DNA of 64,000 nucleotides from Borrelia turicatae 91E135 (GTDB lineage Bacteria; Spirochaetota; Spirochaetia; Borreliales; Borreliaceae): NCBI RefSeq assembly GCF_000012085.2, contig NC_008710.1, positions 434,001 to 498,000 of the forward strand, read 5' to 3'. Shown piece by piece: positions 1 to 15,916 of this stretch (position 1 is its first letter; each line of letters starts with the position of its first letter). The notes under the pieces were generated by a model. It saw only the letters and a program-made list of their open reading frames with translations, ran no database searches and was not told where the DNA came from. The position numbers and the translations under genes were made by a program.

Positions 1-1585
1 GCACACTTATAATATTGAAATCCAAATTTGTCAATCTTTTTATTTTCTTAATTAACCACTCATTTACTCCCTTATAACGACCCGAATTAAAATAATCAAT
101 AGGATACCAATCTTTAACAGCAAGGGTTAACCTCTTATTGTTTTGTAACCAAATTTTTTCCTCAATATTAAAGTTACCGCTATTTATATGCCCATAAAAA
201 TTATTTTGATAATCTTCAATCTCATCTTGCCCAAGCCAATTTTTACCTATTTGTAACAAAGTGTCGAATAAAATGTTTTCTGTCAACGCATTAAGCATAT
301 ATGCAAACAATTGCAATCTCTTATTATTAGCAGCTAATACCAAAAATTTACCTTTACTTAAACTTGAATCCTGCAATTTCAATATATTATTGTATCCATG
401 CAATTTTAATAAATAGTTTACGGTAATTGAATTTTCTACAAATCCATACGAATGATTGACTATATCTAAAAAATTATTTACTATGTCTGTATTTTTATCT
501 AATTGAATATCATTTAAACTTAAACCAATAACTTGTGAATTTATAACTTTATTACTATTTTTAGCATTTGTAAAATACAAATTAAAATTAAGTGAACATA
601 TCGGAGCAGTTGCTTTATACTTTTTAGAAGTCAAAATATTATCATCTTCAATAATTCCACCCCAAACAGACACATCCTTATCATCCAGGCTTCCTTTAAT
701 GCTCTCCTTTGGAAATCCTACAAATTTAACTGAAAAACCATATTCTCTAGCAAGAGTATTCCACAAATCAACTAAAATGCCTGCAAATTGACCTTTAGAA
801 TTAATAAAACTAAAAGGAGGATAATCATTATATATTCCAACATCCAGCTTAAATAAAAAATCGAATTCTTTAAAAGAAGCATATTCCTCTCTAGAGAGAG
901 ATTGCATATAACTTAAAAGATCAACATTTAAGTCTCTTAGTTGACTAATAGCATTCTTGCTAATAGCAGCTCTTATGCCAAAACTATAAAAATACTCAGA
1001 ATTAAAAACTTTCATAAAAGATGGATAAAAAGAACTATACCATACACAAGATAATGACTTATAACTCCCATATACTAAATCAATCTTATTACCTCTTAAT
1101 GCCAAGAGTAATTTTTCAGTATCTGGAAATAAAAAAATATTATCATTATGACCATGAAATCTTAAAATATCTTCATATATAGTATTCTTTACAACACCTA
1201 CACGTAATTCGTTTGAAAAAAATAAATTGGAAGGTTTTTGCTCTTTTTCTGAATCATAAATAAATGCGGTTACACATTTGCCAATCTCATTCTTAAAATA
1301 AAGGTATTCATTTAAGTCTGAATTATAAGTTAATCCCAAATAAACTACATCATCTTCAATTTTATCTTTATTAAGATAATCAATAGCTTCTATACTAATG
1401 TCATAATCATTATCTTGTGCCCACTTGTCTAGAAGATAAAAAATCATACCAACCATCTTATTTTCTTGATTTTTATAATAAAGCGGATAATATTGATCTA
1501 CAAGTTTAAATTTCAAGGTTTCTTTAGCGGGTAAACTGACATGAGAGACAAAAAATAAAAACAAAAATAAACTCAAACCACGCAT
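1..1585 (-). CDS. hk1: Hk1 hybrid sensor histidine kinase, N-terminal sensor part (partial)
   Basis: The reading frame is open from an ATG at 1585 to the window edge, giving 528 codons without a stop; the 3' end lies outside. A signal peptide (about residues 1-20, MRGLSLFLFLFF core) is followed by periplasmic solute-binding modules of the SBP_bac_3 type: one near residues 20-240, a second starting near 245 with the typical YPPFSF...G...VDLW pattern, and the start of a third near 485 (DWYPIDYF). In Borrelia, Hk1 has tandem periplasmic sensor domains before kinase and receiver domains and activates the diguanylate cyclase Rrp1. The kinase part is not in this window. The position next to the 5S-23S genes and the HAD gene matches the Borrelia hk1 locus. 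No good Shine-Dalgarno precedes the ATG, so the exact start is slightly uncertain. Confidence 0.88.
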   Translation of the reverse strand, partial: MRGLSLFLFLFFVSHVSLPAKETLKFKLVDQYYPLYYKNQENKMVGMIFYLLDKWAQDNDYDISIEAIDYLNKDKIEDDVVYLGLTYNSDLNEYLYFKNEIGKCVTAFIYDSEKEQKPSNLFFSNELRVGVVKNTIYEDILRFHGHNDNIFLFPDTEKLLLALRGNKIDLVYGSYKSLSCVWYSSFYPSFMKVFNSEYFYSFGIRAAISKNAISQLRDLNVDLLSYMQSLSREEYASFKEFDFLFKLDVGIYNDYPPFSFINSKGQFAGILVDLWNTLAREYGFSVKFVGFPKESIKGSLDDKDVSVWGGIIEDDNILTSKKYKATAPICSLNFNLYFTNAKNSNKVINSQVIGLSLNDIQLDKNTDIVNNFLDIVNHSYGFVENSITVNYLLKLHGYNNILKLQDSSLSKGKFLVLAANNKRLQLFAYMLNALTENILFDTLLQIGKNWLGQDEIEDYQNNFYGHINSGNFNIEEKIWLQNNKRLTLAVKDWYPIDYFNSGRYKGVNEWLIKKIKRLTNLDFNIISV

Positions 1586-1631
1586 AATTCATAATATATG
1601 TCTAATACATATTAAATATATCAAAATGCAA

Positions 1632-1640
1632 ACAAAAAAA
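1632..1640 (-). terminator. T-run after 5S rRNA
   Basis: Read on the minus strand, the end of 5S rRNA, itself closed by a terminal stem, is followed at once by seven T residues. This is the likely end of the 23S-5S transcript. Inferred from sequence only. Confidence 0.45.
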
Positions 1641-1752
1641 CCCTGGCAATAACCTACTCTCCCGCGAACTCGCAGTACCATCAGCGAATAAGAGCTTAAC
1701 TTCTGTGTTCGGAATGATAACAGGTGTTTCCTCTTTTCTTTAATCACCAGGG
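1641..1752 (-). rRNA. rrf: 5S ribosomal RNA
   Basis: This 112-nt segment begins and ends with the complementary ends CCCTGG and CCAGGG that form 5S helix I. It contains the conserved 5S core around CCGAACACAGAAGTTAAGC. It lies about 19 nt downstream of the 23S 3' end, so both are expected from one transcript. Only one 23S-5S pair is present here; Lyme-group genomes, as I recall, carry two tandem pairs. Confidence 0.96.
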
Positions 1753-1771
1753 TATATAAGGAAGACAAAAA

Positions 1772-4710
<2,939 letters not shown>

Positions 4711-5011
4711 TTTTTATCTTCCATCTCTAACTTGCCAATCGTTTATACAACATAGAATAATATATACTTTTCACTTTACTATGTCAATACCATTATTACA
4801 CTTTTTATTAAATAATTTTTCTAATAATTAAAGGACACAAAAAAAATACCAGATTAATTGTTGATACGAAAAATAATCATATAATTTACACACAAAATGA
4901 CCATGAAAACACATAATTCAGGAAATAAGCAAATAAAATACTTATCTTAGACAAAGTAAAGCAAATATTAAAAACCCAAATGATTTAGATAAAATATAAG
5001 AAAAAGATTAA
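4711..5011. other. Spacer between 23S rRNA and the HAD gene
   Basis: This AT-rich stretch of 301 bp holds the rRNA promoter at 4759-4787 and a leader of about 40 nt. I see no coding sequence or further repeat in it. Confidence 0.7.
4759..4787 (-). promoter_or_regulatory. Sigma-70 promoter of the 23S-5S unit
   Basis: On the minus strand a perfect -35 box TTGACA (4782-4787) is followed after exactly 17 nt by TATATT (4759-4764), about 50 nt upstream of the 23S 5' end. This supports transcription of 23S-5S independent of the distant 16S gene. Confidence 0.85.
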
Positions 5012-5851
5012 TTAAAATTGAATGTCAAGATTAAAAAACTCAATTAAAAACTTTGCAACTCCATCTTCATCATTATTGAATTTTGTAACCTCGTTGTTTG
5101 ATAAATTATTCTTAACAAACTTGTTTGCATTTTTCATGAGAATACCTTTTCCAGCATTTTTTAACATCTCATAATCATTGCCATTATCTCCAAATGCTAA
5201 AATAGCATCAATAGAAATACATTCAAATAAAGCAATACTTTTAATAGCATTATATTTACTAGCATCAATATTTGTAATTTCCAAAAGATCATTAGCAGAA
5301 TAAAATATACTTATATCTTTAAAATTTTTATCTCTGATTTTATTTGCAAAGTCTTCAAGCTTAGAAAAATCATGAGAATAATAAACTATTTTAGAACAAG
5401 AATCTATCTCAAGTTCAGATAAATCAGTAATAATAGGTTGTATTCCTAAAGTTTCAATAAAATAATTCATAATTGGACTTCTAATCTCTCTATCAGAATA
5501 CCAATTATTAAGAGTATAAAGATTAATATCAATATCCCCTCGCTTTACTTTAAGAAGTTCTCTTACTATATCATAATTAATCTTATATCTCAAAATCAGA
5601 TTATTTTTTAAAAATATCTCAGCACCATTAGCCGTTACAATATAACTCTCATCAATTTGCAAATCTTTAAGTTGCATTAAAACATCTTTAATTTCATATA
5701 ACCTCCTACCAGTAGCAACAATTATATGAAAATCATTCTTTAATCTTAAAAGTACTTTAAGAGTCAATGGCGCAATTTCATGATTGTTATTAAGCAATGT
5801 TCCATCAAGATCAAAAACCAACATCTTATACTTTTCATAATTGGCATTCAT
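5012..5851 (-). CDS. Cof-type HAD-superfamily phosphatase
   Basis: A 279-residue protein with all HAD phosphatase motifs. The nucleophile motif FDLDGTLL has Asp14 and Asp16, motif II is VATGRR near residue 47, and motif IV GDNGNDYEML starts at residue 221. The long insert between motifs II and III is a C2B-type cap, typical of the Cof/YidA group, which dephosphorylates sugar phosphates or similar metabolites in the cytoplasm; the substrate cannot be told from sequence. The ATG at 5851 follows an AGAGGA ribosome binding site. The gene sits alone, convergent to nothing, between 23S rRNA and the divergent hpt operon, as in other Borrelia where a HAD gene follows hk1. Confidence 0.93.
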   Translation of the reverse strand: MNANYEKYKMLVFDLDGTLLNNNHEIAPLTLKVLLRLKNDFHIIVATGRRLYEIKDVLMQLKDLQIDESYIVTANGAEIFLKNNLILRYKINYDIVRELLKVKRGDIDINLYTLNNWYSDREIRSPIMNYFIETLGIQPIITDLSELEIDSCSKIVYYSHDFSKLEDFANKIRDKNFKDISIFYSANDLLEITNIDASKYNAIKSIALFECISIDAILAFGDNGNDYEMLKNAGKGILMKNANKFVKNNLSNNEVTKFNNDEDGVAKFLIEFFNLDIQF

Positions 5852-5912
5852 TATAACATCCTCTTTTTAAATAAATGATATCACATTAAACTCATGACTT
5901 ATAATCTCTAAC

Positions 5913-5941
5913 TTGAATTAAATTAATAAAAAAAATATAAT
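5913..5941 (+). promoter_or_regulatory. Predicted promoter of hpt-purA-purB
   Basis: TTGAAT (5913-5918) and a perfect TATAAT (5936-5941) are separated by 17 nt and lie 30 nt before the first ATG of the leader. Good match to sigma-70 consensus, inferred from sequence. Confidence 0.7.
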
Positions 5942-5972
5942 AATTAATGTCAAAAGTTGAAGGGAGAGTTAA

Positions 5973-5984
5973 ATGAAAAGCTGA
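5973..5984 (+). CDS. Three-codon upstream ORF (MKS-stop) abutting hpt
   Basis: The strong ribosome binding site AGGGAG (5961-5966) is at ideal distance from an ATG at 5973, not from the hpt ATG at 5985. Reading from 5973 gives ATG AAA AGC TGA, and the hpt ATG follows the stop codon with no gap. Translation of hpt may therefore depend on termination and restart after a tripeptide. It could also be chance; no protein product is implied. Confidence 0.4.
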   Translation: MKS

Positions 5985-6509
5985 ATGAGTGATAAAATTT
6001 CAACTTTATTCACGGAAGAAAAAATAAAAAGCAAAATTAAAGATCTAGCGCAAAAGATTAGAAACTATTATGAAGATAAAAACAATGTGGTTTTTATATC
6101 ACTTCTTAAAGGCTCTTTTATATTTTTTGCAGATATTACAAGAGAAATTGGATTAAACGTAAAAATAGATTTCCTTCAAGCTTCAAGTTATAAAAATAAA
6201 ACTCTCTCTTCATTAAATGTACTAATAAAAAAAGATATCGATATTAATATACAAAATAGTTACGTAATCATCTTTGATGATATCATAGATACTGGGCTTA
6301 CATACAAAAAAATCGTTGAGCACTTAAAAACCAAAAATCCTAAAGAGATTAAAATTTGTACTCTTTTTAACAAACCATCCAGAAGATTAATAGAATTAAA
6401 GATAGACTATTCGGGATTTGAAATTGAAAATGATTTCATAGTTGGATATGGCATTGACTTTAATGAACAACACAGAACTTTAAAGAATGTAGCAAAAATA
6501 AGTAAATAG
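5985..6509 (+). CDS. hpt: Hypoxanthine(-guanine) phosphoribosyltransferase
   Basis: A 174-residue cytoplasmic purine salvage enzyme that joins hypoxanthine or guanine to PRPP, giving IMP or GMP. The PRPP-binding signature VIIFDDIIDTG spans residues 94-104, with the acidic pair Asp98-Asp99, and LLKGSFIF (about 40-47) matches the pyrophosphate-binding loop. Length is normal for bacterial Hpt. It starts an operon with purA (9 bp downstream) and purB. Hpt, PurA and PurB together turn host hypoxanthine into AMP. In Borrelia these genes are reported from relapsing-fever species and not from Lyme species, so the gene is a good group marker. The strand is A-rich, as expected for a plus-strand gene left of the origin. 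Confidence 0.95.
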   Translation: MSDKISTLFTEEKIKSKIKDLAQKIRNYYEDKNNVVFISLLKGSFIFFADITREIGLNVKIDFLQASSYKNKTLSSLNVLIKKDIDINIQNSYVIIFDDIIDTGLTYKKIVEHLKTKNPKEIKICTLFNKPSRRLIELKIDYSGFEIENDFIVGYGIDFNEQHRTLKNVAKISK

Positions 6510-6518
6510 GAGATATAA

Positions 6519-9186
<2,668 letters not shown>

Positions 9187-9190
<4 letters not shown>

Positions 9191-9741
9191 TATTTAGAAA
9201 CATATTTATTGCCCCTTATGTAAAATCGCCAAAGTTTATTCGCATATTCCTCACCTGCATAATCAACATTTATTCTTTTTGAGCATGACACTTCAAAATT
9301 AAAAGATAAACCTCTTTTCAAAAAAAGTTCACCATTATTAATAAGATCAACTTTATTAAATTTTAAATCTATATTTAAAAACTTAGCAAGCTTGCCAGGT
9401 CCATTAGTAAATATCCCATCAATTTTTGGCGAAATAAGCTCAACACCTCTTATTAAAACAGCATGGGGATTATGTTCATTAGATGCCACAACGTTTAACA
9501 TGTAATACATGCCATAAATCATATAAACATAAGCATATCCCCCAATATTATACATGGCACTGGTACGACTTGTCCTTCTTCCCCCATAAGCATGACAAGC
9601 TTTGTCCATTACACCCATATAAGCTTCCGTCTCAACAATTCTTGAAATAATTTCTTTGGCACCTATTTTCCTAACAAGCAAATGTCCAAGCAAAGACTTA
9701 GCCACAGTCACAGCATCTTGCATAAAAAATTCTCTATCCAT
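9187..9741 (-). CDS. mag: 3-methyladenine DNA glycosylase (AAG/MPG family)
   Basis: A 184-residue DNA base-excision repair enzyme of the eukaryote-type AAG family, which removes alkylated purines. Family motifs include VETEAYMG near residue 38, the YVYMIYGMYYMLNVV segment, AVLIRGVE and NGPGKL. The frame can be extended upstream to a TTG at 9765, but the ATG at 9741 (MDREFF) matches the start I recall for the Lyme-group homologue, so I chose it; neither has a strong ribosome binding site. The gene keeps the Borrelia position between the rRNA genes. It converges on purB with a 4-bp overlap. Confidence 0.93.
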
Positions 9742-9905
9742 CAGTACAATTCTAAACCAAAACAAAAATCAAATTCAAAACTTATTACAATTGAAAAAAA
9801 CGTTAAATAAAAATTGCAAATAACAGATAACTATCATGAAAAAAAAACTATATATTGACAAATACAACAAAGTTAAATAGAATCTTAAAGGGTAAGAATA
9901 TTTAA

Positions 9906-9979
9906 GGGATCATAGCTCAGGTGGTTAGAGCGCAGGTCTGATAAACCTGAGGTCGGAGGTTCAACTCCTCCTGGTCCCA
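9906..9979 (+). tRNA. tRNA-Ile (GAT)
   Basis: A 74-nt cloverleaf with acceptor GGGATCA/TGGTCCC, D-arm GCTC/GAGC, anticodon stem CAGGT/ACCTG around loop CTGATAA (anticodon GAT) and T-arm with GTTCAAC. CCA is not encoded. It points opposite to tRNA-Ala and 16S, so it is not part of a normal 16S-23S spacer transcript. Confidence 0.96.
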
Positions 9980-10515
9980 ATTAATTAAACTCAACCCCTC
10001 TTAAGCATTTAATAATCTCAACAAAATAATTAAAGATGCATTTCTGATGCTTCAACCAAGCTTGCCGTATGCAATAAAAATTTGTCAGGTCTATTTTAAT
10101 TTATCACTAAAACCATCAAAACAACAAGTAATATAAAACCATGACCTGAAATATCAAACCATATATTATATTTATTCACTCAAAACAAATAAGAACATCA
10201 AATATCTTAAAATTTGCATGAAGTAAAATTATTTCCTACAAGCTAAAAAATTTTAAAATAACTTAAATAAAATAATTCAAAAAAATAAATAAGTAACACC
10301 CTTATTTTTTATATTGCTTACCTTGTAGATGAGAATTTTATCTGAGTAAATTATTAAATTTAAAAAAATTCTTAAACAAAAAAATATTCTATCTGGAAAT
10401 CAAAATTTTAATAGGATTTTTTTAATTCTTGAAGCTAGCTTTCAATTAATACAACAAAAGTTACTCTTTAAAAGCCATAACCTCCATTTATTCATTCACT
10501 TTTACAATAAACAAA
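9980..10515. other. Spacer between tRNA-Ile and tRNA-Ala
   Basis: This very AT-rich stretch of 536 bp separates two tRNA genes on opposite strands whose 3' ends face each other. I see no open frame, RNA gene or strong hairpin in it. Only a weak separated inverted pair (TCAGGTC near 10085, GACCTGA near 10142) stands out. It may be eroded sequence. Confidence 0.6.
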
Positions 10516-10590
10516 TGGAGGTTAAGGGATTCGAACCCTTGACCCCCGGCTTGCAAAGCCGATGCTCTAAACCAACTGAGCTAAACCCCC
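10516..10590 (-). tRNA. tRNA-Ala (TGC)
   Basis: A 75-nt minus-strand cloverleaf with acceptor GGGGGTT/AACCTCC, anticodon loop TTTGCAA (anticodon TGC) and T-loop GTTCGAATC. It follows the 16S gene by about 70 nt in the same direction, so it is likely co-transcribed with 16S. CCA is not encoded. Confidence 0.96.
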
Positions 10591-10660
10591 CAAAAAAAGT
10601 CTCTGAAAAGACAAAGGAAGAGTTAAAATAATAATTTGCCTTATAATAATTTCTTTCTCT

Positions 10661-12200
<1,540 letters not shown>

Positions 12201-12312
12201 TTTTATTTCTTTACTTTTAAAATTAACAGGTTATTTATTTTATTTGGCTCTTAAACCTTACTTAACTCTTCCCTTCTCTTTTCTTCCAATTCTTAATATC
12301 AACTCTTACTAC

Positions 12313-12339
12313 TTTATAACATACGTTACACTTTGTCAA
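12313..12339 (-). promoter_or_regulatory. Probable 16S rRNA promoter
   Basis: On the minus strand a perfect TTGACA (12334-12339) is followed by TATAAA (12313-12318) with a 15-nt spacer, about 115 nt upstream of the 16S 5' end and just after the radA stop. The spacer is short, so the exact -10 is uncertain. Confidence 0.6.
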
Positions 12340-12362
12340 TACTTAATATTCATTTTTTTATA

Positions 12363-13751
12363 CTATCTATTTTTTAACCGACTGTCTCCATGACCTTCTC
12401 TTTTGCTATCTCGCACTAACCGCCTAACAACACCTAACACACTCTCTATACCTTCATATCCATTATAATAATTCTCTCTTAAATTTGCTCCCAAAACATG
12501 CTGAAATCCGGCTTTCTTAGCTGCAATAACCTTACTCTCAATATTAGAGGATGCCTTAATTTTTCCTGAAAGAGAAATTTCACCTGTAAAGATTAAATCT
12601 TGATTTATAATAACATTGGTTTTGGCAGAAAATAATGCAACCAAAACAGCAAGTTCAATTTCTATATCATCCATCCTAAGCCCCCCAGAAACATTCACAT
12701 ATACATCATCATTATTAAAACTGAGATTCAAATATTTACTAAGAACAGCTAAGATTCTTGATATTTTCTTAGAATCTATTTTTTCTGAAAAAATTCTAGG
12801 AATATTCATGCCTGTCCTTGTGACTAAAGCCTGTATTTCAACAAATAAAACTCGACTCCCCTCATTAATGATCCCAATAGCAATCCCTGAAGATATTTCT
12901 TCCTTTTTCTCCAAAAAAATAGAAGAGGGATCCTTAATCTCAACAAGCCCCAAACCCGTCATTTCAAAAATACCTACTTCATTAATAGCGCCAAACCTAT
13001 TTTTAGTAGCTCTAAGCATACGTAACGATTTTTCTGCCTCTTCAAAATAAAAAACAGAATCTACCATATGCTCTATTACTTTTGGTCCTGCTAAAATACC
13101 ATCCTTCGTAATATGTCCCACTAAACATAAAGTTATATTCTTACCTCTTGCCCACTCTATAAGCTTATAAACACAATGCTTTAATTGAGCAACCCCTCCA
13201 AGCCCGCCTTGAACTTCTTTTGAATGCAAAGTTTGAATAGAATCGACAACAATAAAGTCAAGTTCAATATTTGCAAGCATTTTGATTAAAGAATCAACAT
13301 TTATCTCATTAGTTATCAATATATCAGAAGAAATCCTCAGTCTATTTGCTCTTAATTTAATTTGTGGAATTGATTCTTCACCTGCAAGATAAAGCACATT
13401 TTTGTCAGAAAGTGAAAGAATACTAGAAATTTGAAGTAAAAAAGTTGATTTCCCAATGCCAGGCTCTCCTGATATCAAAATTGCACTACCAATTACAATG
13501 CCAGCACCAAGAACTCTATCAAATTCTTCAATGCCTGTTAAATGTCTAACATTATCAACCTGTTTAAAATCTCTTAAAGAAAAAATTTCATTTTTTGATT
13601 TACTTAAATCTCCCTCATAACCTGATTTAAATTCAGAATAAAGTTCTAAACTTTCCCAACTAAAACACTCAGGACATTTTCCAAGCCACTTTAAAGATTT
13701 ATACCCACAATTTAAACATTTGTAAATTTCCTTATCCCTATTTTTTATCAT
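12363..13751 (-). CDS. radA: DNA repair protein RadA (Sms)
   Basis: A 462-residue recombination helicase-like ATPase acting in homologous recombination and processing of branched DNA. An N-terminal zinc finger has Cys12, Cys15, Cys26 and Cys29. The Walker A motif GEPGIGKST starts at residue 95, and the RadA-specific KNRFG is at 250-254. A Lon-protease-like domain fills the C-terminus (VNVSGG near 355) without protease residues being required in this family. Length is normal. No clear ribosome binding site precedes the ATG. The 3' end is only 24 bp before the 16S promoter. Confidence 0.95.
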   Translation of the reverse strand: MIKNRDKEIYKCLNCGYKSLKWLGKCPECFSWESLELYSEFKSGYEGDLSKSKNEIFSLRDFKQVDNVRHLTGIEEFDRVLGAGIVIGSAILISGEPGIGKSTFLLQISSILSLSDKNVLYLAGEESIPQIKLRANRLRISSDILITNEINVDSLIKMLANIELDFIVVDSIQTLHSKEVQGGLGGVAQLKHCVYKLIEWARGKNITLCLVGHITKDGILAGPKVIEHMVDSVFYFEEAEKSLRMLRATKNRFGAINEVGIFEMTGLGLVEIKDPSSIFLEKKEEISSGIAIGIINEGSRVLFVEIQALVTRTGMNIPRIFSEKIDSKKISRILAVLSKYLNLSFNNDDVYVNVSGGLRMDDIEIELAVLVALFSAKTNVIINQDLIFTGEISLSGKIKASSNIESKVIAAKKAGFQHVLGANLRENYYNGYEGIESVLGVVRRLVRDSKREGHGDSRLKNR

Positions 13752-14138
13752 AAAACGTCAATAGGTAGACCTCTCTTAATTCGGACAAGTGATAAATCCG
13801 TCTTTAAAACTTATGTCCCATCTTGAATTTTCAATATTAAAAAAAATGTTTAAAACCTTTATCATTGTTCTTAAACTCACTGTAAAAATTGTTAAATCAA
13901 TTCCTTAAAGGTCTAAATACTCTCGCTAAATTTATCACAATTTGCAAAATATATAGCACCAGAATACATTAATTATACACAAAATTATACAAATCAGACT
14001 CTTACCTGTTCTTAAACATATATTTGAAAATTTTTTGAATAATCATAACCTCTTTCATAAGCTACTTCCGATTCATCATAATTTATAAACAATCAATAAT
14101 ACCCATTAATACATTTTTTCTCATCTTTTAAAACAATT
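13752..14138. other. Gap between radA and rsmI with a likely gene relic
   Basis: A 387-bp stretch without an intact gene. The minus strand holds a fragment (14012-14092) that resembles part of a nucleoside deoxyribosyltransferase, described separately. The rest shows no open frame or hairpin I can support. Confidence 0.5.
14012..14092 (-). pseudogene. Possible relic of a nucleoside 2-deoxyribosyltransferase
   Basis: A short minus-strand frame reads NYDESEVAYERGYDYSKNF followed by QIYV and a stop. It resembles the active-site segment of nucleoside 2-deoxyribosyltransferases (pattern D..VA.E.GYAYA...), where the Glu is catalytic. The frame is closed by stops on both sides and no start is attached. 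I recall a putative deoxyribosyltransferase gene near radA/rsmI in Lyme Borrelia, which would fit decay of that gene here. The match is short, so this is tentative. Confidence 0.3.
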
Positions 14139-14813
14139 TTAACTTTTAGACTTCCTGCTAACCAAAACCGTAAATTCTCCCTTATTTTTATTATTCTCTT
14201 CAAAATATTCCTTAAGTTCTAAAGGTTTACCAATTTTATATTCCTCATATAATTTTGTCATTTCACGACCAACAAGAACATTAGCATCCAAATTTACTAA
14301 AGAAATTTCAAATAATAACTTCAAAATTCTATGACTGGATTCAAGAAGAACAAATGCATCACCTCTATGATAAAGTTCCTCAATCCTTTTGATCCTTTTA
14401 ATTCCTTTGTTTGGCAAAAATCCTTCAAATACTACAACTTTATCTTTAAAAGGATTTACACTAATAACTGTATTCAAAGAACTAACACCCGGAATAGGAG
14501 AAACTTTATGTCCATTTTTAAATGCCGCATCAACAAGCAAACCACCAGGATCGCTAAGACAAGGAGTGCCCGCATCACTAACGAAAGCTACGCTTTTTCC
14601 ATTAGACAAGTATTCTAATAACAAACCAATTCTCTTATGCTCTATTATAGCATTACAAGAAATTAATTTTTTAACTATACCATAATGAGATAAAAGTCTC
14701 TTAGCAACTCTCGTATCCTCAGCAAATACAACATCAACTAATCTTAAAATATCAATTGCACGATATGTAATATCACCTAAATTACCTATAGGTGTTCCCA
14801 CAATGTATAACAC
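14139..14813 (-). CDS. rsmI: 16S rRNA (cytidine-1402-2'-O)-methyltransferase RsmI
   Basis: A 224-residue SAM-dependent methyltransferase of the tetrapyrrole methylase fold that methylates the ribose of C1402 in the decoding centre. The N-terminus LYIVGTPIGNLGDITYRA and the segments FAEDTR, VAFVSDAGTPCLSDPG and PIPGVSS are family hallmarks. It starts with GTG at 14813, placed 5 nt after AAGGAG; the overlapping ATG is out of frame. It is shorter than E. coli RsmI (about 286) because the C-terminal domain is missing. Confidence 0.93.
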   Translation of the reverse strand: MLYIVGTPIGNLGDITYRAIDILRLVDVVFAEDTRVAKRLLSHYGIVKKLISCNAIIEHKRIGLLLEYLSNGKSVAFVSDAGTPCLSDPGGLLVDAAFKNGHKVSPIPGVSSLNTVISVNPFKDKVVVFEGFLPNKGIKRIKRIEELYHRGDAFVLLESSHRILKLLFEISLVNLDANVLVGREMTKLYEEYKIGKPLELKEYFEENNKNKGEFTVLVSRKSKS

Positions 14814-15082
14814 ATAATCTCCTTAAAATTTAAAATACAGCTTACCTAACATGCATTAAACTTAATACTGCATAAAAATAATAAATAATATTTAATATTC
14901 CAATTTTCGTGAATTTAATTCATAAGAGAAAATTTCACATAAATTAATTATTCTCAAAGTACCCTTACTTTAATAAAAGTACTTGGTTTTTATATCTCCA
15001 TATAAAAAAATATTTATTTTTATGCTATATTTATATTATTATTTAATTTTAACAACTGAAAACTAAAAGGCGGTAAAGTTTT

Positions 15083-15403
15083 ATGTTTAAACTCATTAAA
15101 AAGATCTTTATAATCTATTTTCTATGCATCACACTTACTGGACTTACCATGGTTTTCATCGACAGTAAATTTTCTGAAAGACAAACTATCCAAGATGGTA
15201 AAAGTAAAATTATCAAACATGTAATTGATCCAAATTTAATTATGCTTACCTCTGCTATTGGAGGATTTTTGGGAATTTATTCCGGAATATGGTTTTTTGA
15301 TCATGGAAAAGATAATTTCTACTTAAGCTGGGGAAGCCTAATAATATTAATATACAATATAGGACTAATCATTTCTGTATATTCCAAATCAAAAAACAAA
15401 TAA
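15083..15403 (+). CDS. Small membrane protein, DUF1294-like
   Basis: A 106-residue protein with three hydrophobic segments: residues 7-25, about 53-73 (LTSAIGGFLGIYSGIWFF) and about 82-100. The middle segment, with its Gly-Gly and following HGKDNF, resembles the C-terminal part of DUF1294 (YsdA-type) membrane proteins, but the match is weak. The ATG follows GGCGGT. The role is unknown. It is transcribed toward the convergent TM1506-like gene, whose stop lies 9 bp away. Confidence 0.7.
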   Translation: MFKLIKKIFIIYFLCITLTGLTMVFIDSKFSERQTIQDGKSKIIKHVIDPNLIMLTSAIGGFLGIYSGIWFFDHGKDNFYLSWGSLIILIYNIGLIISVYSKSKNK

Positions 15404-15412
15404 ATTCAAATT

Positions 15413-15802
15413 TTAAGAATTACTTACAATAATTCCTCTTTTAATCAGGTACTTATAAACTTCCTCTGGATTTTCTAAGCTTTCAATCAAGTTCTCAGTT
15501 TTATCATTTATTTTCTCTACTAACCTTTTAAAGGTTACTCTTATTCCTCTACTTTCCAAAAAGTCCTTTGCTGGTTGCGAAATAACACCTGCCTGAACAT
15601 TTTGAAGTCCAATATTGTAAATAATAACAGCAGCGGCCTTGCCTACAACTTTATCATAAATTTCTAAACCTTCTTTATTTTGAATGTATTTATTAATAAA
15701 ATTATCAACCTCCAAGAGGGGTTTTAAACCTCTTTCCATATTAGAGTAAAGTATTCTATGTTCCTTAAACAATTTTAATGTAGGATTTAACCCTGATATC
15801 AT
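15413..15802 (-). CDS. DUF1893/TM1506-like protein
   Basis: A 129-residue protein resembling the DUF1893 (TM1506) family, which has a cytidine-deaminase-like fold without a known reaction. Recognisable parts are ERGLKPLL near residue 24, GKAAAVIIYNIGLQNVQAGV near 54-73 and a RGIRVTFKRLV segment. I chose the ATG at 15802 because the ribosome binding site AAGAGG (15811-15816) is 8 nt before it. An in-frame GTG at 15811 overlaps that site and cannot be the start. Function unknown. Confidence 0.75.
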   Translation of the reverse strand: MISGLNPTLKLFKEHRILYSNMERGLKPLLEVDNFINKYIQNKEGLEIYDKVVGKAAAVIIYNIGLQNVQAGVISQPAKDFLESRGIRVTFKRLVEKINDKTENLIESLENPEEVYKYLIKRGIIVSNS

Positions 15803-15916
15803 TTCTAACACCTCTTAAAGACTTGCACTCAAAATTTAAAAAAAACAATTATTAATAATAATAAACATAAATTAAAAATACTTCAACATAAAAAAGATGA
15901 TATATTATTAAATTAA

